A stretch of 64,000 nt of DNA, from NCBI GenBank assembly GCA_036345935.2, contig JADWOT020000003.1, positions 22,152,509 through 22,216,508 on the forward strand, written 5' to 3'. The translations under genes were made by a program, and so were the position numbers. Source of the stretch: Taenia hydatigena (Eukaryota; Platyhelminthes; Cestoda; Cyclophyllidea; Taeniidae). The stretch's first letter is position 1, and every line of letters starts with the position of its first letter. The notes beneath the pieces were generated by a model. The model did no database searches. It saw nothing but the letters and a program-made list of their open reading frames with translations, and was not told the DNA's origin. This document shows, one piece after another, positions 1 to 11,520 of this stretch.

Positions 1-1861
1 AGGAAAGTGCCCCGTTAAAGTTGAGGATGGTCTAAGATGAAAGCGGATGTTGCAAAAGGAAGCAAGTAAATACCCCAGCTTTACTAGGCGAGACGTTTGA
101 AATGCACCTACTGGATGCAGGAACCAGACAGGCGAATAAAGTGTGCCGTCAATGAGAGGATAAATGATTGATTAGGTCTTAGACGAGAAAGTGGTCATTG
201 AGGATCCCCTTCGTTTTTGGTTACATTAACAGTTTAGTCAACAGTTAAAGCGTGGAACGTAGAGACATGGAAATTAAATAAGACGCCGGAAATGAACTGT
301 GGTAGAAGGTGCTGATATGACTCACCCTTTTGTGGTGCCGATGCTTATGCTTTCGGTGGCTTTTCCCACTCTTCTCCTTCTTATTCTTTCCTTCTGAATC
401 ACTACTGCTGCTGTTTGCAGTGGAACTGCTACTCTCTCGTCCCTTCTTTTTCGTCCTCCCGGCCTCTCTAGCGCGCTTCCTCTGATGTCTCTCTAAGAGA
501 CTTTCATGCCGGTGATGCTTCTTCTAAAGGGAGGAATAGTAGGATGTGGGTGATTGAGCCACCTCCGAATTGATTAAAATTGAAATTGACTGGCCTCTAC
601 TGCTACTTTTCGGATTAAAGGACAGTATGCAAATGGTGATAAGTCGAGATTGGGATAAAATTACGTTGTACTCGTTTGCAACAGCCATCATCTTGTCGTC
701 CCTGGCGATGACTACGTCCCGCAGCATCTTGGAGTGTGAATCCGGTTTAGGAACCTAAAATGAAAAATAAGCTTCGTTTGCGATACGGTAGTTATTTAGT
801 ACCAAAGATTGGATGAGTCAGTGTTAACGTGCCCCGCCTCACAAAGGGTTTTTTTAAATTTGTTAGCTATGATCCAGTCCTAGTATTGCGTCAATGCTGA
901 CACTAACCAGCACTAATAGCGATCGAAACAGATATGAGAAAATCTCAACCTGGAATCTACAAACCTGGCAACTTCTCAAAGTGACTGCTCGGAATCCTAG
1001 TAATACCGTTCAGGTCGGTGAACTCTGCAATGCACCCTATAAGCAAAAATTTATAATTCGTGATTCACCATCCGCAAAAGCCTATTATAGAGTCACTATC
1101 TGTTAATCAGAGGCACTACAATAATCAGTACCTACAAATCGCTCATTCCAAAGGCGGGACTCCAACTATCGCGTCAAAAGAAATCAAGTTCCAATTTCAG
1201 ATCACAACTCCTCATTAAATCTCTCAGATGAAGTTTTAATTTGCAACTAAATTATTCGGGCACCCAACCAATTTAGCTCGATACCACTCACATTGGCTGT
1301 AACAATGGCGGCAGTGGAGTGGGGTGACTGACCTTCAGCCACCGCGAACCATGAAGTGTCCACACCAGAGGCAGGAGGAGGATCCTGTCGAAATTTCCGC
1401 GGTTTTAGCGCCGTCCTGGGATCCGCTGAGACTGGTAGATAGTCCGTCATCCAGGTCTCGCGTTTCAAACCGTCCCAGGAAGGTGGGTTGGCACATGATG
1501 ATGACTTAAACAAAAATGAAGGGTGCAGAAGAGAAAATGGGAGCAAGATTTCGCTAACTTGCTAGAAGCCTACAGCATTTCTCGGCTGTTCAGAGGTGTG
1601 ACGCAGTTCCTCGACAATCTCATTACCAGGTGGGAGGGGTCCGATATCACCTAAATCGATGGGCGATGTCTCATCTGCTGCCACCGCTGCGGCGGCCATC
1701 CGTGCGCGCATGAGATGCTCTGGCAGTGCTGGACCGATGCCTCCGCTAGGTGCCATGGCATCTGGCGCTAGTTGAGGTCCGATGAGCCTTACTTCTGTTT
1801 CTTTTTCCACATCACCTGTCCCCGCAGCGGTGTGGGAATCACGGTCTATGGTCTCTTTAGT
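1..1861 (-). CDS. GPALPP1: GPALPP1-like (DUF3752) protein, partial at both ends of the model
   Basis: Four exons read on the minus strand, all in phase 0: 1861-1574, 1504-1292, 754-665 and 523-326, each with AG/GT borders. The first carries the family signature twice (GPALPEHLM and GPLPPGN, plus IGPQLAPD). The second has RETWMTDYLP, matching the RESWMTELPP core of human GPALPP1. The third (SKMLRDVVIARDDKMMA) and fourth (HRHESLLERHQRKRAR) match the stretch just before the basic C-terminal tail, and the fourth ends in a Lys/His/Arg-rich run. The last exon of the family (ending near SHGKGNMFL in human) should lie before position 1. The N-terminal exon upstream of 1861 was not found with confidence. 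Function in the family is poorly known; nuclear, possibly linked to RNA processing. Family assignment is from recalled similarity over several exons. Confidence 0.8.
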
Positions 1862-3369
1862 CTGGAAGCGTGAAAAGCAGGCTAAGATCAGCAAAAGATT
1901 GAAGACGTTCCCAGCTGTTAATTCATGACGGAAGTCTGTTTCAAAAAATGCTGACTGTGAGTCAGAACGAGAGGTTAAGGTAATGCAGAGGTAGAGCGCC
2001 ACAGAGGCCCCCATTCTAGAAAACTTTTGTTTCTTTGCAATTTGACCGACACTTTGAGGCATCGAAAACTCTGTATACGCCACCTGCCCGACCAGACCCT
2101 ATCCTGTAGTAAGGAGACTATCAGCATCGCGGAGTACGCAGTAATGAAGCAAATGAAATTACTGATCCCATTTTGTTCATTGCAATTATCGATACAGCAT
2201 CATCACCGTAAATACTTGTCTTAAATATCGCTTTCCATGTTTCTACTGGCCCGCTTGGAACCATTGCTTTACCGATAAAAATTCGTAGTTTACAGATGCA
2301 ACAAAGCAGAAAGGCGAGGAATGAAGGTACATTCAGTGAGTTGATCAATGGCCTTAAAAGTCCAGTTTTAACTGGATGAAGTGAACGAAATGGAGGCAAC
2401 ATCACCACCATTATTATTCCGATAATACCAGATCAGTCGAAAGAAAAACAAGCTGATGAAATGTGGAAACTGTACGACTGAACAGATAGACTCCAACGGA
2501 ATCAGTGCACAAGCCTCGAAGGTGGAAGTATCTTGAACTCTCTCCCTCTTCGTTACAAGAGATAGACTCCCACTGAAAATGGGGGAACATTAACTGCTTT
2601 AACAAAGGTATGAAGAATCAAGTCTTTAGAATTCTGTATGCAGTGGAAACAATCAGATGCTCATTTGCTGTCCTTAATCAGACATCACAAAACTAAGGCT
2701 AAATTCCACTGCTGAAGCGCTACTTTGTTACTTCAGCGAAGCACATCACCAATGCAGCAGTCAACAATTTTTTCCATGTCAAAATTGGCTCAAGAATCGC
2801 AACAACGGAAAACTGTGGGCACGTAAACGAAGGATGTCTCCCAAAATGGGGAAAGGTGCTCTACCACCGCTTTTACATAAATAGCTGCACATGGATTGCT
2901 AATGAACGTGGTATGGGAGCTGGATCATAAACTAAGACCCTTTGAACATGCAGTTAGGGAGAAAGCGCATTCTAATTATGGAATAATTATGTACAGGTAT
3001 TTATGCACCAACTGAAATAGATAACTAGACACAGACCGAAAGATAGTCCACAAAGCCTCGTACTCTTTTAGCCCGTAATTAAAGGGTAAACTTATTCTCT
3101 GTGTGAGGAAAAATTAGAGATGCACAGTAGCACTATACACACACAAACAAAAAGCAGAACTCGCTACTTCAGCTATCAAAGCAAATAAGTGAGCAGTATG
3201 TATATATTTGCATCTCTAGATAAAAATAAGAAGTAACCAATAGCATTTAAAGTAGCCAGAAGAGATGGGTAGGAATGGATATGAGATGGACCAAAGGATG
3301 TAGAAAGGAAAACGGGAAGAAGGCCACCGTGCTTTTAAGCTGGTCGAGTGGCGCGAAGGGGCCAAGCTT
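1862..3369. other. Non-coding stretch between GPALPP1 exons and the MPPE1 stop
   Basis: About 1.5 kb that must hold the 5' end (first exon, promoter or trans-splice acceptor) of the GPALPP1 gene and the 3' UTR of MPPE1. Short minus-strand reading frames are present, but none has both splice borders and GPALPP1-like sequence, so none is called. Confidence 0.5.
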
Positions 3370-6300
3370 TCACGACTCCTTGCCGTCGTGACGAAGAGGT
3401 ACCCCGAGGGGTCGGGAGGCGCGTCGAAGTAGGTGCAAATAGACAAAAAGGATGAGGAGAAGGCCAATAGCGTAGTTCACACCCATAGTCAATTCCGTTG
3501 GCAAGCGGCACCGTCGAACTGCATGACTGTTCCTTGACGCATGTAACTGAAAGACCGAGGAGCAACGGTCAGCTTAAGACAGCCCGCAGGGGGTGAAAGT
3601 GTGGTCAAAAAGGCGTATTATGGTGCGCCTTAGACAACATTTCGTCTCCAGGTTTGTGCGTTTTTGATAGAAAAGCCACAATTTGGAAGCACACACGGGA
3701 GGCGTTCAGATTAAGTGAAAAGCTTGATTCCTAAAGAGATTTCACCGTGACAGTCAAATCTTTTCGTGTCAGTGCTAATTTCGAGTATCATTGAGCCGAT
3801 GAGGTAGATGTTTAGTGCAACAGAAAACTATGCGGGAAAATAAGTGAGCTACTTACGAGAATGAATCCAGGGGTTTTAGAAACACGGTAGGAGAAAGGAG
3901 GGAGAGTCCACTCCTCCGTTCGCCACGAGCCGCCTGCCCGCGTACCAACGGTATGGTTGCGGTGGCAGTAGTAGTGCGTGTGGGCTCCAAACGCCAGTTT
4001 TGGCCGGATCGCGAAAAAGAGCTGTCAATGGAGGCAGCGATGACCAATTTACGCGTTGCTGAATGATATCAGCGGCACCGGTAATCTCTGGCTGTTGAGC
4101 AAATTGAAGCTCAAACGCCTATGTAATCAGTGTTAGAAAAGCAACAGATTGGGAATTCAATTCGCTGATGGATATAGTTTACCAAACATCTCATTCCTAT
4201 TTAATGCCTTCACGTATCACTTTGATGACCTCAGAGGTGGTTCGCACGCTGAACGTGAATCGAATATGTTGACTGTCGCCTCAAGTGCTGATGCCATGAA
4301 GACTTCAAATCAAATTTTTCTTGATACATGAGCTGTCATTAAAACCAGCAGGTAGTAGGATAAATAGAGACGTCAGAACCTTTCTAATTTACCGGAATCT
4401 AAGGCGTTCAAATAGACAGATGGGTGGCGAAGTAGGTGGAGCCATAACCAGAATAGAATACAAGTCGCTCCCCTCTAAAGCGCGTTTAATTTTAGTTCAC
4501 AGCTGTCCTTATTCTGGGTGTCAAGTTCCCTGACGCCTGAGCTGGTAGTTGAATTGATATCGGCGATCGCAAGGAATTCGACGGACTCTACAACTGCCAC
4601 AAGGCTAGAGCACTTTCAACTGTTATACAAATGCATTTCACCCGACTAAAAGTTCGTCAGCTGGGGTAGATGTATAACTGAGAAGAGGAGACCTTTCAAA
4701 GCAATGTGGTATTTAACATCCCCAGAGGAGTGATGTTTTTTATTGATACGCAATATCGCAAAATAAAGTTCATCTGCCAGGACGAAAGCTTCATTTATGA
4801 AAAAAACCATCAACCGTAGAATTTTATTAAAATAAGAGGGCTATTCAACTACACTTGGCCGAACAAAACATGTCAACTTATATTTATTCCTGTGTCATCG
4901 TTGCTCTGCAAGAAGGGTGATGCCAACCCCTCTTAACGTCGTTTAATCTCTCACTGCATAAAATGACACCGCCTTTGCCAGTTAGAGAAAGGTGGCCATA
5001 TCGTGCTCGCGGAATTTTTCCGAACTTGAAGAGTGAAAAGAAAACCAACCTACAAAGTTTTTTAAAATTTAGAACACTCCCGGCTCCCGGATTTCCCGTA
5101 ATTAATGGAATGCCATGTTCAGCGTTCGAGCTCGGTGGACAGCGAGATCGAAAGACCAATCCATTCAGCACTATATAGACCTGGCCAAACAATCTGCATC
5201 AAGTGCAAGCAAAATCACAGGAGGGTGAAAGCGAGCAAAGCATATGAATTCAACCGTGCCATGAGCATCAATTTCTTCAAAATTCATGAAATTGGAGGAA
5301 AATGTTCGCATATTAAAAGAGACACTATACTGTCACTATGCGATTGTTCATAGGTACCTGCATACTCTGGACGAGGGGAATCAAAATAGAAACCAGGTCA
5401 CTGAGTTAACAAGAACAAGAAATTTCGATGAGTTGCTGTACGAAAGAGATTTAACTGCCCAAAATCTAGTTGCATTGCAAAAATTCCCCTATATGAAAGA
5501 TATGCAACGCATGAATCCATCTAGACGCAACTGATTAGGGTGGAAGACAAACCTGTTTGGTAGCCGAATCGGAAAGACAGTCAAAGTCGCTTTTGTAGGG
5601 TGTGTGATGCTCAACCTCGGGCAAAGAGTCGGGCAGTCCAGCCTCACAAACCGTCTCGTCTGATCGGTAGAGGGGAAAGTGTTGGATGAGGATTGGATGG
5701 GAGTAGTCGCCTGGGTGGATCGCTGCAATGCACGGACAATGAGGAAACAAGAGGGGCCAAAAAAGGTTCGCATAGAGACCCTACTCCTCGATAGCAAGAG
5801 GAATGACCGCTTTTCATGCCCTTGAAAGACCGCTTTTCGATGACAATAGCACTGCTGTCAAAAGAGAAATCACCAAATTTTGTAGCTGTGAGGGGGCGGT
5901 GTAGACGAAAAAAATTGAAGAATTTGAAGTAGCGCAGCTATGACGTCATTCAATTTAACTAACAGTAACATTCTGCCTTCGATAAATTCACAGCTAACCA
6001 AAAAAAATTAGTTTCAATACCGCTTTTGATGAATAGAGGAAAAGGGAAGATCAAGAGGATTTGATGATTAAAATGAATGCAGACACACCATCACTGCCGG
6101 GCTCTGTGATGGCCTCGAAGTCGTCCTGGCAGGATTGCAGGGCAAGTTCGCCGCGCAGACACTGGAGGCGCTTGGTAAGCAATTGTAGTTCCTCCTCAGC
6201 GCGTCGACAGAAGCGACAACCGTCGCCTCCCAGGGCCATGCTATTAAGAAAGACGAAGAGGAGACCTCGGTACGCCCACAACCTCACCCCACCTCCAACG

Positions 6301-8231
6301 TCTTCTGCATCACCGCTGTTGGGCCTAACTCTGAGTTCGGAGCTGTGATGGCGAAAGGCTCGATGGAAGCGTGCGTAGGTGTAAGGATGCAGGCTGGGTG
6401 AGGCAAAAATACGATATTAAGAGTACATTATTGTTTCTTGTATACTCCATCGAGATCCGTGAAATGCGTTGTTGTCAACATTCTACTGTCTTCAACGTGG
6501 ATTTGGTTCTCTTAATATATGACGCTCTCCCTGGCATTTTAAAATAATAGCACCAAGTTTGCGTGTCCTGTTAATATCACATAGACCAACCTCCACTGCA
6601 GTGACCTGGGGATCCACTCACACCACCTATGCTACCAGCTTTCCGACCCATTTGTACACTAATAATAAGGCCACCTCTAGACATCCCATAGCAGATTCGA
6701 AGATATGACGCCAAATTAATGGCAACACTTTGGAATACACTATACACCCTTCGAAACAAAAATGGATAAGTAAACGCTCCAGTTTAAAGCTCAATGCCAC
6801 GACAAGCAACGAAGTAGTTTAGCTAAATTTATTCAAAAAGCCCACAGCTACAACTGTGATATAAAAACAAGGATTTTGAAAAAGATTTGATTAGGAAGCA
6901 GCAGTGGTGGTTGCGCTGGTAGAGTAATCATGGACGTGTTCATCATACAACCGGAGCAGCTTCTTTGTTTGCGGGTTTGGTTGGTCCTTATCATGGTCAG
7001 GTTTCACTGGGGTACGAAATGGAATGCCATCGAACCATCCCTCATGAATACATTAAGACTGGGATATTGATTTAGTCCCCCTATGTTGCCAAATATTCCA
7101 AGCACATGAAACGTTCCAACGTATGGTTTGTGAAATTTTATTTATTTAAATGGGTGATCAGGAAAACCCACAAGTGCTGAGTGCCAAAATGTACTGTTAC
7201 ATTTGTCCAGTAATTAAGGGTCATCAAAATGGCTTCGCGGTAACATGAAAAATAACTGCCCGGGAGAGCTACCAAATAAAGAAATGTGTAAATCCATGAG
7301 CCCGCACAATCACCATAAAATAAATCCTCTATGTGCCTCTGAATGCCTAAACAGTGTATTATCATTAGGGCCATGGATTCTATTGGATACTAACGGGAAA
7401 AAGTGCATGGTTGAAGTCTACCTACGTAGCAATCAGGCGAATAAGGAGACCTACACACGAATGAATTTGAACTGCTTGAAACCACACAATCTCAAAGTGA
7501 ATTAAGGCAGATGTAATTTACTGCGTTGCTCAAAGGAGTCTAGTAGTAAGAAAAATGTATCGGGATCAAGAGCGTTCTCCTCTTAAGCGCTGGCCTTGCC
7601 TATTGCCAAACACACATAGGTCAACGTCAGGAAATGGAAGCATTTAAATGGGAGAGGGAAGCCAATGCGTGATGTAAATAACGGATAAACACAGACCTAC
7701 CGATGATGAAAGCCTATATCATGGTTGCCAGGAACAACTTTGAAGACGGTCGTAGAATCGACAGCAAAAATGCTCTGCACTATCTTCACATCGGCTTCAA
7801 AAGCCTCTTCGGGCTCGAAAAAACCGTAATCCAAAAGGTCTCCAAGGTGAAGCACGATGTCAGGGTGATAGAGACTCATTACCGTCTTGAAAGCCCGCCT
7901 CAAGAGCCAGTGTCTAAACTCCATTAAAGCAAGACAATTTCATTCCCGGATGGTAGATGCAAGCAGAAGTAAGATTAGAGTAATTCGGCGGTAATCACCT
8001 TCGAGTTTTATCAATCCACTGATGACGACTTCCAATATGGGTATCCGAAATGAGAAGGATCTTAACAGGCTTCGAGTTATCCCCTGGATAAATGAATTTA
8101 TCGACAGTGCTTTCTGATATCTGAGGCCATGTACATCGAAGAAGGCTCATGTAAAAAAGCAGAAATTCCGTCCAAATCACGAGGAGGATGAGGAGGATAA
8201 AAGCGACCCAAGTCGCATTTTTGAAGAGCAT
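3370..8231 (-). CDS. MPPE1: Metallophosphoesterase 1 (PGAP5), GPI-anchor ethanolamine-phosphate phosphodiesterase
   Basis: Six exons: 8231-7999, 7913-7701, 6393-6089, 5722-5553, 4021-3857 and 3546-3370. They sum to 1263 nt, 420 aa plus stop. Calcineurin-like metal-site motifs appear in order: SDTHIG (D-x-H), LGDLLDYG (GD-x2-D), VPGNHDIGFHH (GNHD), QHFPLYR, and FGAHTHYY near the end. There is a transmembrane segment at each end (around residues 5-30, and GLLLILFVY near the C-terminus), the known PGAP5 topology. The known role is trimming an ethanolamine phosphate from GPI anchors at ER exit. The usual GHTH motif reads AHTH here, with both histidines kept. The start ATG at 8231 lies 26 nt after a pyrimidine-rich AG, so the mRNA is probably trans-spliced downstream of PSMB5. 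Long introns (about 1.5 and 1.3 kb) contrast with the tiny introns of PSMB5. Confidence 0.9.
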
Positions 8232-8256
8232 TATTTCGTCAGTACACTCCTCCAGC

Positions 8257-8270
8257 CTAAAAACAAATGG
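8257..8270 (-). promoter_or_regulatory. Putative spliced-leader acceptor for MPPE1
   Basis: Pyrimidine-rich tract ending TTTTTAG, followed by a 25-nt leader to the MPPE1 ATG. It sits 80 nt downstream of the PSMB5 AATAAA. No upstream open exon joins to it, so a trans-splice acceptor is the simplest reading. This is inference from spacing. Confidence 0.6.
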
Positions 8271-8336
8271 ATCCGAATGCACTGACAGACATTTTGAAAA
8301 ATGATAGACGAAAAGATACATAGAGAGAATAGGAAC

Positions 8337-8342
8337 TTTATT
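8337..8342 (-). terminator. PSMB5 polyadenylation signal
   Basis: AATAAA on the minus strand, 24 nt after the PSMB5 stop codon and upstream of the putative MPPE1 trans-splice acceptor. This is the order expected inside a flatworm operon. Confidence 0.7.
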
Positions 8343-8366
8343 GGCAGAAAACCTGGAAATACAGAA

Positions 8367-9316
8367 CTAAGTGCCCTTCGGGTGATATTTCTCGTGTAAT
8401 TTTGACACATCCACAGCTCCAACGAAGGTCCACCCCTCTGGTCCCACATGATAGACTAAATTTCAAATTAGATTTGTGAAGCCTGTACCACTTACGATTA
8501 TTTATCCCACCAGACGCTGCATCTCGGTAGGTGGCGTGGTAAATGGCTTTGCGACCAAGGTCGACAGCTTCCTGATCGGTCATATCGTATCTATATTCTC
8601 CGTCAAGAATAGCGTAGGCATGAGGACTTCCAGACCCCGATGAGAAGTAAACACCAGTCAACCGAGTTCCATCATTGTCGACATAATACAAACCAGGCCC
8701 TAGCTTATCGTATCCAGCGATAAGAGACCCAAGACTGAGCCCATAGCCTTTGTAATTGTAAAGCATGTTAGAGAGGAGCTTTGAAGCTGCAGCAACTGAA
8801 ATGCGCTCTTTGTTACGCAACTCAAATAATCTTAAATGGGGCGTTCGCATCATGAAATACGCATACCTGCAATGTTTCGCAAGCACACGTTCCCAGTATG
8901 CGCAGTCAGCGGCACCCCCAGCCATAGTTCCCAAAAGATACTTATTTATCCTCAGAACCTTGTGCACCTGTGGAGACGCTACAAACTAAGTAAAACAAGA
9001 CATGCATACATATGTAAGTGCCAGCTGATGCGCGTGAGTCGACTGAAACGATAATCCCACCCTGATATTTAAATGCTAATGTAGTTGTACCATGCGTAAA
9101 TCGAATTCTCAAGTCTTTAGAAGCAATTCCTTCGTTGATCGGTTTCATGAATCCCTAAATATTAGGCGTTCGGACAATTGCAAACACCTTAAGAACGGGT
9201 TCCACTGGAATAGTCAGTTCTCCATTGTGCTCCAATGCTACTGGAGCGTGGACAGCAGGATCAGTATCAAAGAATGACAAAGGCTCCTTAAATTTAACGA
9301 ATTCCGCGAGTGCCAT
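8367..9316 (-). CDS. PSMB5: Proteasome subunit beta type-5 (chymotrypsin-like catalytic subunit)
   Basis: Five exons: 9316-9188, 9154-9010, 8978-8867, 8830-8496 and 8455-8367, giving 269 aa. The four introns are only 33, 31, 36 and 40 nt. A propeptide of about 65 residues precedes the autocleavage site [10 protein letters not shown], which creates the nucleophilic Thr1. Asp17 ([10 protein letters not shown]) and Lys33 (VHKVLRIN) of the catalytic triad are present, as are the conserved [12 protein letters not shown] and YRDAASGG blocks. It forms the chymotrypsin-like site of the 20S core, the usual target of bortezomib-type inhibitors. The end is fixed by removing the last intron, which restores the NLYHV...GW and LHEKY motifs and ends at TAG. 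The 36-nt third intron has no stop and is a multiple of three, so its retention would add 12 residues. The ATG at 9316 follows a putative trans-splice acceptor by 41 nt. Confidence 0.96.
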
Positions 9317-9357
9317 AGGGTAAGCAATGCTTTTACCTCTGGCGCTTCGTAGAGCAA

Positions 9358-9373
9358 CTGATAATAACAAACC
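9358..9373 (-). promoter_or_regulatory. Putative spliced-leader acceptor for PSMB5
   Basis: T-rich tract ending in ATTATCAG, 41 nt upstream of the PSMB5 ATG, with no recognisable coding exon above it. A cis-spliced 5' UTR exon is the alternative. Confidence 0.4.
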
Positions 9374-9682
9374 AGCAGCATTTTTTCATAATTATGCATG
9401 CCACTCATTGTAAGTAACCAAATTGCTGGTGAAACTACCTGTTTTAAGTCATATTATCACTTAGACTGCTTTTTTGTATAACAATCCTGATCAATATCGC
9501 TTGGGAGAGCATTTGCCCGTAACACAATTAAAGAAAGCTTTATAAGAACTTATGTTTTTAGCGGCCTTTAAACTAGAGTAAACTCTTGTTGATGCAATAT
9601 ACACGCCTGCAAGTTATATGTTGTAGATTTATAAGGTTTTTAACTTATTTAAAATTCTTCCAAGGACTCTGTTGGCTTAAGC

Positions 9683-10218
9683 TGTAGCGTCCCGAGGCTC
9701 AAGTAAAGGCAAAAGAAGGCAAAATACCAAAGCAGAACATATGCGTACTACTTTGTTTGTTTGGACTGCCGGTTTCGGCCAGGGTCACAGGGGTAGCCAT
9801 ATTGTCTTAGCTGTGTAGGCTGGCCTCAAGGCCATGCCAACAGCTCATTTCCCTCTGTCCGTTGAATATATATATTCTGCCCTGGTATTTACCTTTTTTG
9901 CAGTCAAGGGAGCCTTGAAACGCTACAATATATTCAACAGACAGAGGGAAATAAGCTACTGGCATGGCCTGAAGGCCAACTGTGACTATGACCGAACTCG
10001 GCAGTCCAAACTGAAGTAATTTGTTTGTTTGAACTACCGGTTTCGGTCATGGTCAAAGAGGTGGCTGCATTGCCCCAGCTGCGAAGGCTGGCCTCCGGGC
10101 CGTGCCAGCAGCTTATCTCCCTCTGTCCGGTGAATATATGTATTCTACTCTAGCATTCTGCCTTCTTTTGCCTTCGAGGGAGCCTCGAGACGCTACGCAA
10201 ACAAACAAAGTATCATAT
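9683..10218. mobile_element. Mosaic of TRIM-like LTRs in alternating orientation
   Basis: Five pieces of the LTR1 repeat lie end to end: 9683-9741 (-, starts TGTAGCGTCCCGAGG), 9742-9927 (+, nearly full length, ends ACGCTACA), 9928-10011 (-, 3' half), 10012-10196 (+, nearly full length) and 10197-10218 (-, terminal CAAACAAACAAAG only). Sense is defined from the complete element at 10968-11705. The layout suggests repeated insertion of LTRs into LTRs. Neighbouring opposite-strand copies could fold into long RNA hairpins. Confidence 0.8.
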
Positions 10219-10659
10219 AAACTGTGTCTCACTGCTGTTAAATATTTTCTGCTATTACTATTTCCTAGTAAACTAGCGACCTGTCTATTACATGTTTTGG
10301 CTTACTCCGATGCGCTGCCTAGCTCTTCCATGTGCCGCCTTGACATTTGTATTAATTTTGTTCATCCAAACGGTCGTAATTGCCGCTAGGGTGTGTATTT
10401 ACGCTCTGCAGCTTGGTCCACGAGCAACGCTAATAGTCTTTGAAATGCCCTATTTTTTAGCAGTCTGTAGCCCCTTGTAGCATTTTGGCTTGTTGTGACA
10501 TCGGAGGAGACTTAATTTACTACATCTCGTCTCCGGAACAAGAATATAACATATAACATAACAGCAACTGATTGACCTTGCTTTGACCTTTGAGAAGTTA
10601 TCAGCGGGGTTAGAGCACGCCTATGGCGGATATGGTCCAAGCAATTAGGAGTAAGCGGT

Positions 10660-10763
10660 GTAATGCATTGTTATGTCTGCCAGTTTTGGTTTCGAGCACT
10701 AACCTCGGGGTCATGCCAGTGGCCGAATTCGCTCTGTTTATTGAGAAGTCTCGGGATGCTACA
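10660..10763 (+). repeat. Degenerate LTR1 fragment
   Basis: Retains the TGCCAGTTTTGGTTTCG-like start, the GGGTCATGCCAG centre and the TCTCGGGATGCTACA end of the repeat, with internal loss. Too diverged to date or to find a target duplication. Confidence 0.6.
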
Positions 10764-11028
10764 AGCGGGAGCTCGATTTTAATCATACACAACAGTTAAC
10801 TGTCAACCGAAACTTCCAGGAGGTCAAACAGGAACTTAGTTTTAGGGTTTCAGGCCTCCCTTTAAAAAAAACATATTTCAAATTTGTAAATTGCTTTGCA
10901 TCTTTAATTAACGTTTATTTCCAATGCGGTGGTCACGAGAACCAATTTTTGAGCCAGTTAACATGGTTGTAATACTTTGGTTGTTAGAACTGCCGTTTTC
11001 TGTCAAGGTCACAGAGGTGGACGCTACA

Positions 11029-11046
11029 TTGGTGTCTATCCCGATC
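11029..11046 (+). promoter_or_regulatory. Candidate primer-binding site of the TRIM-like element
   Basis: Begins one base after the 5' LTR with TGGTGTCTATCCCG. TGG pairs with the universal tRNA CCA end, so the primer tRNA should end in GGATAGACACCA or close to it. The tRNA identity is not established. Confidence 0.5.
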
Positions 11047-11502
11047 TCTACCGCCTGCGGCATGCTGCAGCTGTGCGAAGGAAGTGCACGTGCTACGGAT
11101 GGGCCACGAACGACGTCCACCTCTGGCATCTACCCCTTCTCCGTGTTCTGCAAGAAAGCTATCAACAACTGAAGCGACACTAGCCATGGACCACCTGGAA
11201 AGTTTCGTTTCGAAGATTACCCTTATTATACTTGCTTAAGGAGATCAGCGTGCTAAAGCCCCCCTACGGACATACTGATGGTCGGCAGAACGACTTATTC
11301 TAAACTTTGTTTCCAAGCCAAACGAAACTCGAAGTGCAATGCATTGTCCAGAGGGATCACTGACGTTGGTGTCAAGCATCGCCTCAATCGCGTTGAATGT
11401 TGGCGACTGGCATGGTTAGCTCGTGAGTGCTTCTTGCAGCACTGAGTATGTTGTGATGGCTGACGCGGGAGATAACTGAGGGGCGCGTCGGGGACGACGC
11501 TC

Positions 11503-11520
11503 GAAAGAGGAGAAGGGCAA
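11503..11520 (+). promoter_or_regulatory. Polypurine tract of the TRIM-like element
   Basis: Seventeen purines out of eighteen bases, abutting the 3' LTR. It fixes the element orientation as plus and so the sense strand of the whole LTR1 family. Confidence 0.75.
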
